A stretch of DNA of 64,000 nt from Zobellia laminariae. GTDB lineage: Bacteria > Bacteroidota > Bacteroidia > Flavobacteriales > Flavobacteriaceae. This document shows, one piece after another, positions 8,601-17,321 of this stretch; position 1 is the stretch's first letter; every line of letters begins with the position of its first letter. Where the stretch lies: contig NZ_RCNS01000001.1 of the NCBI RefSeq assembly GCF_009725995.1, positions 1,007,095-1,071,094 of the forward strand. Reading direction: 5' to 3'. Both the position numbers and the translations under genes were made by a program. The notes beneath the pieces were generated by a model. That model saw nothing but the letters and a program-made list of their open reading frames with translations, ran no database searches and was not told the DNA's origin.

Positions 8601-8699
8601 TTAGCTTGGGACAATCAAAAATAAAACCGTAGAATACCCTTTAGCTTAGTCCCGAGACAGAAACGAAAAATTTCTTTGCCTCCCCACTACGCTTAGCTA
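8601..8699 (+). repeat. Cassette-spacer repeat, partial copy (second half)
   Basis: Holds only the distal half: TTAGCTTGGGACAATC..., the hairpin AGAAAC...TTTCT, and CCCACTACGCTTAGCT. The outermost pair of the second hairpin has changed from G-C in copies 1 and 2 to A-T here, a compensatory change. Within the 452 bp gene-free gap 8453-8903 only repeats were found; 8453-8600 shows no recognisable feature. Confidence 0.7.
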
Positions 8700-8722
8700 C
8701 TGTGTCAAAAAAGAAGTAAGCA

Positions 8723-8864
8723 AAAAAACCTAAGCGTAATACAGAGTTTAGGACATAACCGAAAGGTCTGCGTATATTTATAATGTCGCCAAATCTTATT
8801 GATTAAGCTTTGGACTAGAAAAAATAGAACTAAAAATACCCATTACCTCTTCTATACGCTTAGC
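8723..8864 (+). repeat. Cassette-spacer repeat, copy 4 (second hairpin deleted)
   Basis: Entry AACCTAAGCGTAATACAG, then GGTCTGCGTATATTTATAATGTCGCCAAATC, TAAGCTTTGGACTAGAAAAAATAGAAC and the end TACGCTTAGCT. The GGAAAC hairpin present in copies 1 and 2 is absent. It is the last copy; the Crp-family gene begins 40 bp later. Confidence 0.7.
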
Positions 8865-8903
8865 TAAACTTTTATTTACTATGCTAAAACAACAATGCGC
8901 TAA

Positions 8904-9467
8904 ATGGAAATAGACCAGATTCTTAATAACATATATCCTTTGCCTGAGTCTTCAAAATCAGTAGTAAAAAAGTACATTTCGGAAATAAGCTATCCTAAAG
9001 GACATATTTTATTGAGGGCCGACAAAATTGAAACAAGCATTTTTTTTATCAAAAAAGGAATTGTTCGTGCCTATGCTAACTCTGCCGATAATGAAATAAC
9101 ATTTTTCTTCGGAAAAGAAGGAGATACGGTTATCTCCATGAAAAGTTATGTTGCAAATGAGAAAGGATACGAAGATATTGAGCTATTAGAAAACTGTGAT
9201 TTATACGAACTGAAAACCCAAAACTTACAGCATCTTTTTGAGAAAGACATAGCTATTGCAAATTGGGGACGAAAGTTTGCCGAACAAGAACTTATTAAAA
9301 CAGAAGAACGACTTATTTTCCGGCAATTCCGGACAGCTAAAGAACGCTATATAGAACTTTTAACCAATAACGCTGATTTAATTAAACGTGTTCAATTAGG
9401 CCACATCGCCTCTTATTTGGGTATAACTCAAGTAAGTTTAAGCAGAATAAGGGCAGAAGTAAAATAG
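8904..9467 (+). CDS. Crp/Fnr-family transcriptional regulator
   Basis: 187 residues: an N-terminal cyclic-nucleotide-binding-like beta barrel (about 25-115, SYPKGHILLRADKIETSIFFIKKGIVRAY) and a short C-terminal helix-turn-helix (RVQLGHIASYLGITQVSLSRIRAEVK, 162-187). The domain lacks the full RxSxA-type cAMP pocket, as usual in Bacteroidota members, so the ligand is unknown. It lies 65 bp upstream of an SMR exporter on the same strand and may control it, an inference from position. Confidence 0.88.
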   Translation: MEIDQILNNIYPLPESSKSVVKKYISEISYPKGHILLRADKIETSIFFIKKGIVRAYANSADNEITFFFGKEGDTVISMKSYVANEKGYEDIELLENCDLYELKTQNLQHLFEKDIAIANWGRKFAEQELIKTEERLIFRQFRTAKERYIELLTNNADLIKRVQLGHIASYLGITQVSLSRIRAEVK

Positions 9468-9532
9468 GTTCGTATTTTTTATCATTTGTAAAATTTTCTT
9501 TCGACCCCATTTATCAACTTTGCAAAAAAATT

Positions 9533-9859
9533 ATGAATTGGATTATTTTGGTTATTGCAGGTTTATTTGAAGTAGCATTTGCATTTTGTTTGGGTAAAGC
9601 AAAAGAAACGACCGGAAATGAGATGTATTTATGGTATTTGGGGTTTCTTATCACCTGTAGCATTAGTATGATTCTTTTAATTAAGGCAACGCAAGCATTA
9701 CCTATAGGAACCGCTTATGCTGTTTGGACAGGAATTGGTGCCGTAGGAACCGTTTTAGTTGGAATAGTCGTGTTTAAAGAACCCGCAACATTTTTAAGAT
9801 TGCTTTTTATATCTACATTAATCTGCTCAATTGTTGGGTTAAAAGTAGTATCTCACTAA
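9533..9859 (+). CDS. SMR-family small multidrug / guanidinium exporter
   Basis: 108 residues forming four transmembrane helices, the usual SMR size. The essential membrane Glu is present at residue 13 (GLFEVAFAF), and the GTAYAVWTGIGAVGT motif of helix 3 is intact. SMR proteins work as antiparallel dimers exchanging protons for cationic drugs (Qac/EmrE) or guanidinium (Gdx/SugE). The N-terminal pattern is closer to the SugE/Gdx side, but no guanidine riboswitch was recognised upstream, so the substrate is left open. Paired with the preceding Crp-family regulator. Confidence 0.9.
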   Translation: MNWIILVIAGLFEVAFAFCLGKAKETTGNEMYLWYLGFLITCSISMILLIKATQALPIGTAYAVWTGIGAVGTVLVGIVVFKEPATFLRLLFISTLICSIVGLKVVSH

Positions 9860-10081
9860 AATAGAGAAAGTCACCAACACATAACATAGCTTGTAAAAAT
9901 AGTCCAAGTCCTTTGCTACCAAAAAGTTTGCGCGTTTTCTAAAAGTCGCTAAAATTTAGTATCTTTTTTAAGCGCTAGTTTTCATACGCAAATCTTCTCA
10001 GTTTTTTAATTAGGTTATATTTGTTATATTAAGTGTATAAAATACTCTTATACTTGCTGTCATAAAACTAACTCCTAGAAG

Positions 10082-11542
10082 ATGTCATTTTTAAAACTAA
10101 ATATTAGATTACTTACCCTACTTGTTTTTGTTCCTCTCTTTTTATCAAGTCAGGAAAAGAATGACACAAAACCCAACGTACTATTTATTGCAGTAGACGA
10201 CCTCACCACTAGTTTAGCTTCTTATGGTGATCCTTTAGCCAAGACACCAAACTTTGACCGGCTAGCCAAGATAGGAGTTCAATTTAATAAAGCATATTGC
10301 CAGATTCCACTTTGCAACCCTTCCAGAGCTTCGGTCATGACCGGTTTAAGACCAGATGCAATAAAGGTTTATGATCTTGATGCCCACTTTAGAGATGAAG
10401 TTCCCAATGTTACTACCCTACCCCAACTTTTTAAAGACCAAGGGTATTGGGTTGGAAGAGTAGGAAAGTTATATCATTACAATGTTCCAGCAGCCATTGG
10501 CACCAATGGTCATGATGACCCTGCTTCTTGGCACGAAGTTTTTAATCCTAAAGGACGGGATAAAGACGAGGAACATCTTATTACAAATGCAGAGCCCCAC
10601 CGCAAAATAAGTGCCGCCTTGAGTTGGCTGAGAGCCGAAGGTGAAGATAGCGAGCAGACAGATGGTATGGTAACTACAGAAGCCATTAAACAAATAGAAA
10701 AACATAAAGAGAATCCGTTTTTTCTTGGTGTCGGTTTTTTCAGGCCCCACACTCCTTATATCGCACCTAAAAAGTATTTTGACCTCTATCCTATAGATTC
10801 CATAAGTATCCCATACGCACCTGAAGATGACAGAGCCGACATCCCCTATGCTGCTCTTGCCCATAATTGTAAAATAGCGCACTACGGCTTACCAGAATCT
10901 GTCTGTTTGGATGCTAAACAGGCCTATTATGCCACAGTTTCTTTTATAGATGCCCAAGTAGGATTATTATTGGATGCATTGGAAGACAACAAATTGATGG
11001 ACAATACTATTATTGTCCTATGGAGTGATCACGGTTATCATTTAGGAGAACACCAAGGTATCTGGCAAAAGCGCTGCCTGTTTGAAGAATCATCTAAAGC
11101 GCCCTTACTTATCTATGCGCCTGGTGCAGCAGGTAATGGCATCAAGTCTGATCAAGTTGTAGAATTTATCGATATCTACCCAACAGTAGCCAAGTTGTGC
11201 AATCTAAACCCTCCAAATGAACAGCCCGGAAAGAATCTAATGCCCTTATTAAATGACCCCCTCCTGAATTGGGAAGGCCACGCCTATACGCAAGTTCTTA
11301 GACCAGGCAATGGAAACCCTGTTATGGGTAGAAGTGTACGTACCAACAAATGGCGCTACACAGATTGGAACGAAGGCAAAGAAGGCGAGGAATTGTATGA
11401 TCAAATAAAAGACCCAAAAGAGTTTAACAATTTAGAAAGTGACCCCAATTACCAGCAAATAAAGGCTGAACTCAAAACGCTTTTAGAAGAAAATGTAAGC
11501 GGACAAGTACCAACCACTCCTTTTAATCCGGATAGGCTTTAA
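10082..11542 (+). CDS. Exported S1-type sulfatase, iduronate-2-sulfatase-like
   Basis: 486 residues with a cleavable signal peptide (first ~23 residues). The sulfatase core is complete: metal-binding DD at 39-40 (FIAVDDL), the formylglycine site CNPSR with Cys78 (serine-type maturation not required, this is the Cys type), GKLYH, DGMV, and the C-terminal [16 protein letters not shown] metal motif. The overall pattern fits the iduronate-2-sulfatase group (S1_7). It would remove sulfate esters from a glycan in the periplasm or outside. Activity requires a formylglycine-generating enzyme, not present in the window. A second paralogue lies 2.5 kb downstream. Confidence 0.9.
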   Translation: MSFLKLNIRLLTLLVFVPLFLSSQEKNDTKPNVLFIAVDDLTTSLASYGDPLAKTPNFDRLAKIGVQFNKAYCQIPLCNPSRASVMTGLRPDAIKVYDLDAHFRDEVPNVTTLPQLFKDQGYWVGRVGKLYHYNVPAAIGTNGHDDPASWHEVFNPKGRDKDEEHLITNAEPHRKISAALSWLRAEGEDSEQTDGMVTTEAIKQIEKHKENPFFLGVGFFRPHTPYIAPKKYFDLYPIDSISIPYAPEDDRADIPYAALAHNCKIAHYGLPESVCLDAKQAYYATVSFIDAQVGLLLDALEDNKLMDNTIIVLWSDHGYHLGEHQGIWQKRCLFEESSKAPLLIYAPGAAGNGIKSDQVVEFIDIYPTVAKLCNLNPPNEQPGKNLMPLLNDPLLNWEGHAYTQVLRPGNGNPVMGRSVRTNKWRYTDWNEGKEGEELYDQIKDPKEFNNLESDPNYQQIKAELKTLLEENVSGQVPTTPFNPDRL

Positions 11543-11750
11543 CAGTAATAGGCAACCTCTCATAAAAACTAGAACTACTTAACACAAGAAAAACTTCGCT
11601 TGATTACTAAAAGAAATTGCTTAACCTTTTAAAGGTTTGGGAAGATGCTTTATACGTGTAATTCTTACTTATTTTCCCACAAATATTGGCGATATGTATG
11701 ATTTGATTAAATTAGTAGCAAACGAAAAATAGTTGGAAACTAATTTAATT

Positions 11751-12005
11751 ATGGATTTAAACAATAACATAAAGTCCATTCCAGTCTTTTCAGGTACACA
11801 ATGGGAAGCCGGAATGATTAAAAATCTTTTGGAAAACGAGCAAATTGAGTCCTATGTGAAAGACGGAATTATGGCAAGTCTAAATACATTTTCTTCGTTA
11901 CCTGGTGGTGCTATTCAAGTGAAAGTTATGGTTTCAAACAATGATCTAGATAAATCCTTGAAGGTTATTAATGAATATAAAAAGAATGTAGAGGAAGAAA
12001 AATAA
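11751..12005 (+). CDS. DUF2007-family small protein
   Basis: 84 residues from the ATG at 11751; an upstream TTG at 11733 would add six residues and is less likely. The pattern IPVFSGTQWEAGMIKNLLENEQIESYVKDG ... GGAIQVKVMVSNNDLDKSLKVINEY is that of the DUF2007 putative signal-transducing fold, a small ferredoxin-like alpha/beta domain. No role is established. It has no obvious operon partner; an AACCTTT-T-AAAGGTT palindrome lies at 11623-11637 upstream. Confidence 0.75.
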   Translation: MDLNNNIKSIPVFSGTQWEAGMIKNLLENEQIESYVKDGIMASLNTFSSLPGGAIQVKVMVSNNDLDKSLKVINEYKKNVEEEK

Positions 12006-12106
12006 GTCAATTCTCCTGTAGGTCTTTAAACTAAATACGCTCAATGCCTAGCAATAATAATCTTTGCTCACGCCATTAATTAAGCATAAAATAAATTCAA
12101 ACAAAA

Positions 12107-12157
12107 CAAAGACCATAGTCGCGAATAAGTCTTTACTTAAAGCTTCTATGGTCTTTG
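12107..12157 (-). terminator. Large stem-loop after tonB
   Basis: CAAAGACCATAG (12107-12118) pairs exactly with CTATGGTCTTTG (12146-12157) across a 27 nt loop. It lies 54 bp downstream of the tonB stop on the minus strand and converges on the DUF2007 gene. On the plus strand the stem is followed by a run of T at 12169-12176, so it could terminate the plus-strand transcript; bidirectional action is possible. Confidence 0.55.
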
Positions 12158-12210
12158 CTGAACTCCTTTTTTTTCTTCAAATTTTAAAAGAACTAAGAGT
12201 TCATGATCTA

Positions 12211-12936
12211 CTACATCTCCATTTTAAAATTAATGGGAATACTGTAAGGCACTTTAACATTATTGCCACGTTGTCTGCCAGGTTGCATTTTAGGCAGTGC
12301 AGCTACAATACGAGAAGCTTCTTGCTCTAAACTCTTGTCCGGTCCTCTTGTTTTAATACCGGTAATGAAGCCCTTTTGATCGATAACAAAATAGACAAAT
12401 ACCTTACCTTGAATGTGTAATTCTAATGCTCCTGCAGGGTATGTAAACTCTTTTTTTACATGCTCTTGAATCATTTTTTGAAAACAAGCTTTCTTATCTG
12501 CATTGGTCACCATGCTTTCGCAGCCAGGAAACACAGGTACGTTTTCAATAATAGCAAATGGTACAGAAACATCTTCCTCTTCTTCTGCAACCTCTACATC
12601 GTTTACAGCAATTTCTTCTTGAATAACAGTGTTTTGGTTAATCTCGCTGCTTTCTATAATAGTCTCCTCTACTTCAGAAGCATCTTCTACAATCTCTATA
12701 ATCTCCGGTGCTAATGGTGGTGGAGGTGGTGGAGGCGTATTAAGCGCTTTTGTTATAGGTATATCTTCATTTAACTCGTCTGGAATATCCATAACCTGAA
12801 CATATTCGGTTTGAGTATCATAAGTTTTATATTCCAAAGCTCTCCAAACAACTAAGAGAACTAGGGTTAGGCCAATTACAAAATACAGGCCACTATTTCG
12901 GTTCAAATCTGCTTGCGGGTTTTTTTTGAGTTCCAT
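12211..12936 (-). CDS. tonB: TonB-family energy transducer
   Basis: 241 residues. One N-terminal TM helix (about 17-34) anchors it in the inner membrane; a periplasmic linker with a seven-Pro run (TPPPPPPPLAPEI) and a long acidic stretch (EVAEEEEDV) spans the periplasm; the C-terminal TonB domain begins at VPVFPGCE and contains YPAGALELHIQGKVFVYFVIDQKG. It would pass proton-motive force to outer-membrane receptors such as the SusC protein encoded at 17322-20366. The acidic insert is longer than in E. coli TonB but common in Bacteroidota. Confidence 0.9.
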   Translation of the reverse strand: MELKKNPQADLNRNSGLYFVIGLTLVLLVVWRALEYKTYDTQTEYVQVMDIPDELNEDIPITKALNTPPPPPPPLAPEIIEIVEDASEVEETIIESSEINQNTVIQEEIAVNDVEVAEEEEDVSVPFAIIENVPVFPGCESMVTNADKKACFQKMIQEHVKKEFTYPAGALELHIQGKVFVYFVIDQKGFITGIKTRGPDKSLEQEASRIVAALPKMQPGRQRGNNVKVPYSIPINFKMEM

Positions 12937-13389
12937 AATTTATTGATTTAATACCTTAAAAATAAGATACTTACAACAGAGTTTAAATGACATTTATCAT
13001 GTTTTCAAAAAGCTCTGAAAAAGACTAATGGAGGGAAAGAAGTAGCAATAACTGCTCAGGCCTGAGTTCTATTAAGCGCGCACCCTACTTAAGGTGTAAG
13101 ATGAAGACTATACCTGTGAACTAACAAAAATCACTTTTTATATAAAATTGAAAAAAAAGTATTGAAGACTTGCTTGAAGCAAGCTAAATCCTTAGGAGAT
13201 TATAACCTATGTTTTTATTACCCTGCAGAAAAGCTGATCATTTACAGCTAATGAAATAACGGTTCTTCCACTTAAATCACTTCTATAAAATTCCAACTCA
13301 AATAAAAAAACAAAGCATCTCTTTACTCAGATTCCTCTACATTGATTATTTTTCCAAAACGAAATATATCTACTCCCCAAAAACGTACT
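12937..13389. other. Gene-free stretch between tonB and catA-like gene
   Basis: 453 bp with stops in all frames and no recognised RNA. The only structure seen is a perfect palindrome CTTGCTT-G-AAGCAAG at 13169-13183, of unknown meaning. It should hold the divergent promoters of tonB and the acetyltransferase gene. Confidence 0.5.
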
Positions 13390-14007
13390 ATGCGTAAAGA
13401 GATTAATGTTGAGACTTGGTATAGGAAAGACCATTTTGAATTCTTTTCAAAATTTGATGAACCGTTTTATGGTATAACTGCTAAAGTAGATTGTACCAAA
13501 ACCTACAATACAGCAAAAGAAAAAGGAGATTCTTTCTTTTTGTCTTATTTACACAAATCTTTGGTTGCCGTAAACAGAACTGTTCAGTTCAGATACCGCA
13601 TTGTTGATGGCAAATTGTATGAATACGAAACCGTAGATGCCTCACCAACTATAAATAGAGAAAATGGCACTTTTGCCTTTTCACATTTAAAGTATCGTGA
13701 AAATTTTGAAGACTTTCTTGCTTTGGCCCTTCCTGCAATAGAAAAAGTAAGAAACTCAAACCGACTTATGCCTGATGAATCCGGAGAGAATGTTATACAT
13801 TGCTCTGCCATTCCTTGGATAGATTTCACTTCAATTTCACACGCTAGACATTATGCCCATCCCGATAGTTGCCCAAAAATAGCTTTTGGGAAAATGACCT
13901 CCGATAACGGCAAATTATTTATGCCTGTTTCCGTTCATGTGCACCATGCGCTAGTAGATGGTTATCATGTGGGACAATTTATGGAAGAGCTCCAAAAATT
14001 AATGTGA
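13390..14007 (+). CDS. CatA-like O-acetyltransferase
   Basis: 205 residues from the ATG at 13390; the upstream TTG at 13342 adds 16 residues with no family match. Chloramphenicol-acetyltransferase fold: NVETWYRKDHFEFF start, PTINRENGTFAFSHL, and the catalytic HHALVDGYHVGQF with His186 and Asp190 in the HxxxDG motif. Such proteins acetylate hydroxyl groups from acetyl-CoA as trimers. Chromosomal CatA-like proteins in Flavobacteria often have no proven drug substrate, so resistance should not be assumed. It sits between TonB and the second sulfatase, 88 bp upstream of the latter. Confidence 0.85.
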   Translation: MRKEINVETWYRKDHFEFFSKFDEPFYGITAKVDCTKTYNTAKEKGDSFFLSYLHKSLVAVNRTVQFRYRIVDGKLYEYETVDASPTINRENGTFAFSHLKYRENFEDFLALALPAIEKVRNSNRLMPDESGENVIHCSAIPWIDFTSISHARHYAHPDSCPKIAFGKMTSDNGKLFMPVSVHVHHALVDGYHVGQFMEELQKLM

Positions 14008-14095
14008 GGATAATAGGAAGGTTAACAAAAAGAAAGATAATTGAAATGAAGTTTCTTTAATTCTCAAACCACTCATTATTACTAAGCAAAATTAC

Positions 14096-15526
14096 ATGAA
14101 ACTATTATTTTCCCACACGGTCTTATTACTATTTGTTTTACAATTTTCATTAGCTCAAGAAAGGCCTAATGTGCTATTTATAGCCATTGATGATTTAAAT
14201 GATTACGTAAACTGTATGAACGGTACGGTTAGTATACCCACACCCAATATAGATAAGTTGGCAAAAAGTGGATTGCTATTTAACAATGCCCATTCCCAAG
14301 CACCTCTTTGCGGTCCTTCCAGAGCAAGTGTCATGACCGGACTTTATCCTTCTACTTCAGGAAACTATTTACAGGTTCACGATGAAAATATAAAAAAGAG
14401 CAGCAAAGCAACTAAGAATGCCATATTTATACCAGATTACTTTGAAAAACACGGTTATAAAACCATGGCGGTTGGTAAAATTTATCATGGTGGTGATGCC
14501 GCCCAGACTTTCCAAGAATATGGTGGTTATTTTAATTTAGACGGACTTAGACCACCTGAAAGAATGAATTACGACCCCACTAAGCTACCGCAGAAAAAAG
14601 GAACCACTTATACCGATTGGGGCGCCTATCCAGAAAATGATAGTTTAATGGGCGATTATAAAATAGCGCAATGGGCCGTAGATAAATTACAACAAAAACA
14701 TGATCAGCCATTTTTCTTAGCCGTTGGTTTTAACAAACCTCACGTTCCATGGCATGTGCCGCAGAAGTGGTTTGATATGTTTCCCTTAGAAGATATTGAA
14801 ACACCTCCATATAATAAGGACGACTTTGATGACATTCCTCTTATGGCTCAAAAAGTTGCCGAGGTACCTATGATGCCTACGACCGAGGAGTTAATAGAAT
14901 GGAAGCAATGGAAAGAGGTCATACAAGCATATTCGGCAACCGTTGCCTTTGCCGACGCACAAGTAGGAAAGGTGCTTGACGCTCTAGAAAAATCTAATTA
15001 TAAAAACAATACTATAATTGTTCTGTGGTCCGATCATGGTTACGACCTTGGCGAAAAAAACAGGGTAGCCAAACACGCTTTATGGGAACGGGATACACGG
15101 TCTATCTTAATATTCAAAGAAATAGAAGCTAAGGGTGGCAAAATATGTAGCTCTCCAGTTGGTCTTATAGATATTTACCCAACCTTGGTTGATATGTGTA
15201 AATTACCCGCTTTAGAACAACTTGATGGACGTTCATTAACCAGATTTATAGAAGAACCCAACCTAACATGGGAACACCCAGCACTTAGTTTTTATGGAAA
15301 GAAAAATGTAGTGGTTAGAGGCGATCGCTATAGATTAACGCAATATGAAGATGGTTCCCTTGAACTTTATGACATGAAGAAAGACCCCAACGAGTGGTAC
15401 AATCTAGCAGAGAAAGTAAAATATGATAACGTTGTTAAACGGTTACTAAAACACATCCCACTTAATTGGGCTCCCAATTCTGCATTTTCATCATATGACA
15501 TAAACGATTACTTTAGAGGGAAATAA
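14096..15526 (+). CDS. Exported S1-type sulfatase, iduronate-2-sulfatase-like (second copy)
   Basis: 476 residues with a signal peptide ending near LAQ (20). Metal-binding DD (FIAIDDL, 32-33), formylglycine site CGPSR with Cys72, GKIYHGG, and the C-terminal LWSDHGYDLGEKNRVAKHALWE segment are all present. It differs from the first sulfatase in the Cys context (CGPSR versus CNPSR) and in the EK instead of EH after DLG, suggesting a different substrate position. It converges on susD across a strong terminator hairpin, so the sulfatases and SusCD are separate transcripts. Confidence 0.9.
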   Translation: MKLLFSHTVLLLFVLQFSLAQERPNVLFIAIDDLNDYVNCMNGTVSIPTPNIDKLAKSGLLFNNAHSQAPLCGPSRASVMTGLYPSTSGNYLQVHDENIKKSSKATKNAIFIPDYFEKHGYKTMAVGKIYHGGDAAQTFQEYGGYFNLDGLRPPERMNYDPTKLPQKKGTTYTDWGAYPENDSLMGDYKIAQWAVDKLQQKHDQPFFLAVGFNKPHVPWHVPQKWFDMFPLEDIETPPYNKDDFDDIPLMAQKVAEVPMMPTTEELIEWKQWKEVIQAYSATVAFADAQVGKVLDALEKSNYKNNTIIVLWSDHGYDLGEKNRVAKHALWERDTRSILIFKEIEAKGGKICSSPVGLIDIYPTLVDMCKLPALEQLDGRSLTRFIEEPNLTWEHPALSFYGKKNVVVRGDRYRLTQYEDGSLELYDMKKDPNEWYNLAEKVKYDNVVKRLLKHIPLNWAPNSAFSSYDINDYFRGK

Positions 15527-15594
15527 CGCCTTTAACCCATTTCATATTTCTATATCACAAGAAATTCAGAGAATAAAAACCTTTAGACATAAAT

Positions 15595-15628
15595 AAGGGC
15601 TGCAGAAATATTCTGCAGCCCTTTTACT
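15595..15628. terminator. Bidirectional terminator between sulfatase and susD
   Basis: 13 bp perfect stem AAGGGCTGCAGAA / TTCTGCAGCCCTT with a 3 nt ATA loop (15595-15623) and T residues after it on the plus strand (A-rich flank serving the minus strand). It sits between two convergent genes. Confidence 0.85.
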
Positions 15629-15661
15629 ACTCACTTACTCAACTAACAAACTTTATAAATA

Positions 15662-17311
15662 CTAATATCCCGGATTCTGTGGGAGTAAATTTGGATTCTT
15701 TTCAATCTCGCCTTGAGGAATAGGAAACAGATTAAACTTTTCTGAGTAGATAGTAGCAGGCCTATTGTCTACAGGAAATGGCTCTAATTCCATCTCACCT
15801 GTTACAGGATCTACGCTCAATACCTTCATACCCGTGAAAATCTTATTGTTCAATACCTCTACACCCATATTCCATCGTTTTAAATCCCAAAAACGGTGAC
15901 CTTCCAATGCCAACTCAATTTTTCGTTCGTGTACAATGGCATCAAACATATCTGCTTTAGTAAGTCCCATTGCTAAATCTGGCTGACCTGCTCTAGTACG
16001 TACACTATTTATAGCAGCATATACTGACGCATCCGGTCCTGAAACCTCATTTTGTGCTTCGGCATAATTAAGTAAAACTTCTGCCAACCTCATCTCTATC
16101 CAGCTTTGTTTACTTTGTCCAAAATCAACTCCAAAAGGTGCGCTTTGATCCATGAACTTTTTAATGTAATAACCGGTTATAGAATGTAAACCGGTTCGTA
16201 AGGGAGCATCAACACCATCAGGAAAGATTACGTCCATTTCTCTACCCATAAATTCAGCCCCTTGAAATAAAACAGTGGCATAAAATCTTGAATCTCTTCC
16301 TTCATAAGGTTTTAAAGGATTAAAGCCTGACGCAGGATCTGTGATAGGCAAACCATTGGCCATCTCATAACTATCTACAAATTCTTGAGTTGGGTTACAC
16401 TGTGAACCCCAATCTGCTCTATAACTAAAAGGTAACATTACCTTATCCATTCCGTGTCCTTTATCGGTTCCATTAAAAAGCACCTCAAAAATAACTTCTG
16501 GATCTCCGCCGTAGGTTTGGAACAATCCTTCGTAGTCCGAAGACAACGTATAACCGCCACCATCAATAACCGCTTTTGATAATTCTGCGGAACGCGCATA
16601 GTTCTTAGCGAACAATTGTGCTCTACCGTTAAAAGCCCATGCAGCTTCTTTTGTAGCTCTACCAGTTTCAGAATCCGGAAGTTCGGATACGGATGGTAAA
16701 TCTGCCGCAGCGGCAGTAAACTCTTCATCTATATATGCGTAAATCTCATCTACTGGCGTTCTGGCCAACAATAAGTCATCATCTATAGATTGTAACTCTT
16801 TGATCAAAGGCACCGCTCCATATCTTCTTGCCAAATCAAAATACTGAAAAGCTTTTACAAATCTTGCCTCTGCTGTAATCCTAGTTTTAACATCGGCATC
16901 TAACTCACTATCTTCAATATTGGAAAGAATAGTATTGGCAAGAAAAATTCCTTTGTATAGTACACCCCAGTTATCCAGCGGATTATTGGTAGGATCTATC
17001 AAACCCGGACGAATGACTTTCCATGATTCGATCCAACCACTTTTGGTCATGGCTATATCCGTATTGTTATCTAAAATGGACGAAAAACCGTTTGCATCCT
17101 TTCCTGGGTGATTTGATTGCCCTCTTCCAGGGAAACCTATAGGCATATAATTGTACAATCTATATAGAACAGATTCTACATAACCTTGATCATTATAGAC
17201 CACGTCTTCACTAATAATATCTAGCGGTTCTCTTTCTAAAAACCCATCTTCACATGAAATCGCAAAAGCAAAAATTACGATTAGAGATGTATATATTTTT
17301 ATCCTTTTCAT
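15662..17311 (-). CDS. susD: SusD/RagB-family outer-membrane glycan-binding lipoprotein
   Basis: 549 residues, signal peptide with lipobox AISC (Cys20). The N-terminal DGFLEREPLDIISEDVVYND and the C-terminal FDAIVHERKIELALEGHRFWDLKRWNMG ... NLFPIPQGEIEKNPNLLPQNPGY are diagnostic of SusD. It caps the SusC channel and binds the oligosaccharide at the cell surface. It follows susC by 10 bp in the same operon. The ending QNPGY is the usual family terminus. Substrate unknown; nearby sulfatases suggest a sulfated glycan. Confidence 0.95.
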   Translation of the reverse strand: MKRIKIYTSLIVIFAFAISCEDGFLEREPLDIISEDVVYNDQGYVESVLYRLYNYMPIGFPGRGQSNHPGKDANGFSSILDNNTDIAMTKSGWIESWKVIRPGLIDPTNNPLDNWGVLYKGIFLANTILSNIEDSELDADVKTRITAEARFVKAFQYFDLARRYGAVPLIKELQSIDDDLLLARTPVDEIYAYIDEEFTAAAADLPSVSELPDSETGRATKEAAWAFNGRAQLFAKNYARSAELSKAVIDGGGYTLSSDYEGLFQTYGGDPEVIFEVLFNGTDKGHGMDKVMLPFSYRADWGSQCNPTQEFVDSYEMANGLPITDPASGFNPLKPYEGRDSRFYATVLFQGAEFMGREMDVIFPDGVDAPLRTGLHSITGYYIKKFMDQSAPFGVDFGQSKQSWIEMRLAEVLLNYAEAQNEVSGPDASVYAAINSVRTRAGQPDLAMGLTKADMFDAIVHERKIELALEGHRFWDLKRWNMGVEVLNNKIFTGMKVLSVDPVTGEMELEPFPVDNRPATIYSEKFNLFPIPQGEIEKNPNLLPQNPGY

Positions 17312-17321
17312 TTTTATAATT

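Noticed and set aside
2640..8870. Canonical integron attC sites
   Set aside because: The arms GTTGCACAA/TTGTGCAAC do not match the GTTRRRY/RYYYAAC core, and no tyrosine integrase is in the window; the array is therefore described as cassette-like only.
2640..8870. CRISPR array
   Set aside because: The repeats are few, long and diverged and separated by genes, not by short uniform spacers; no Cas genes are present.
9533..9859. Guanidine riboswitch upstream of the SMR gene
   Set aside because: The 65 bp gap is too short and shows no recognisable ykkC-type structure.
10016..10023. TATATTTG as the sulfatase promoter
   Set aside because: It fits the -7 consensus but no TTG-type -33 element lies at the expected distance; not listed as a feature.
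13390..14007. Acquired chloramphenicol resistance gene
   Set aside because: No mobile element flanks it and the base composition matches its neighbours; chromosomal CatA-like proteins often have other roles.
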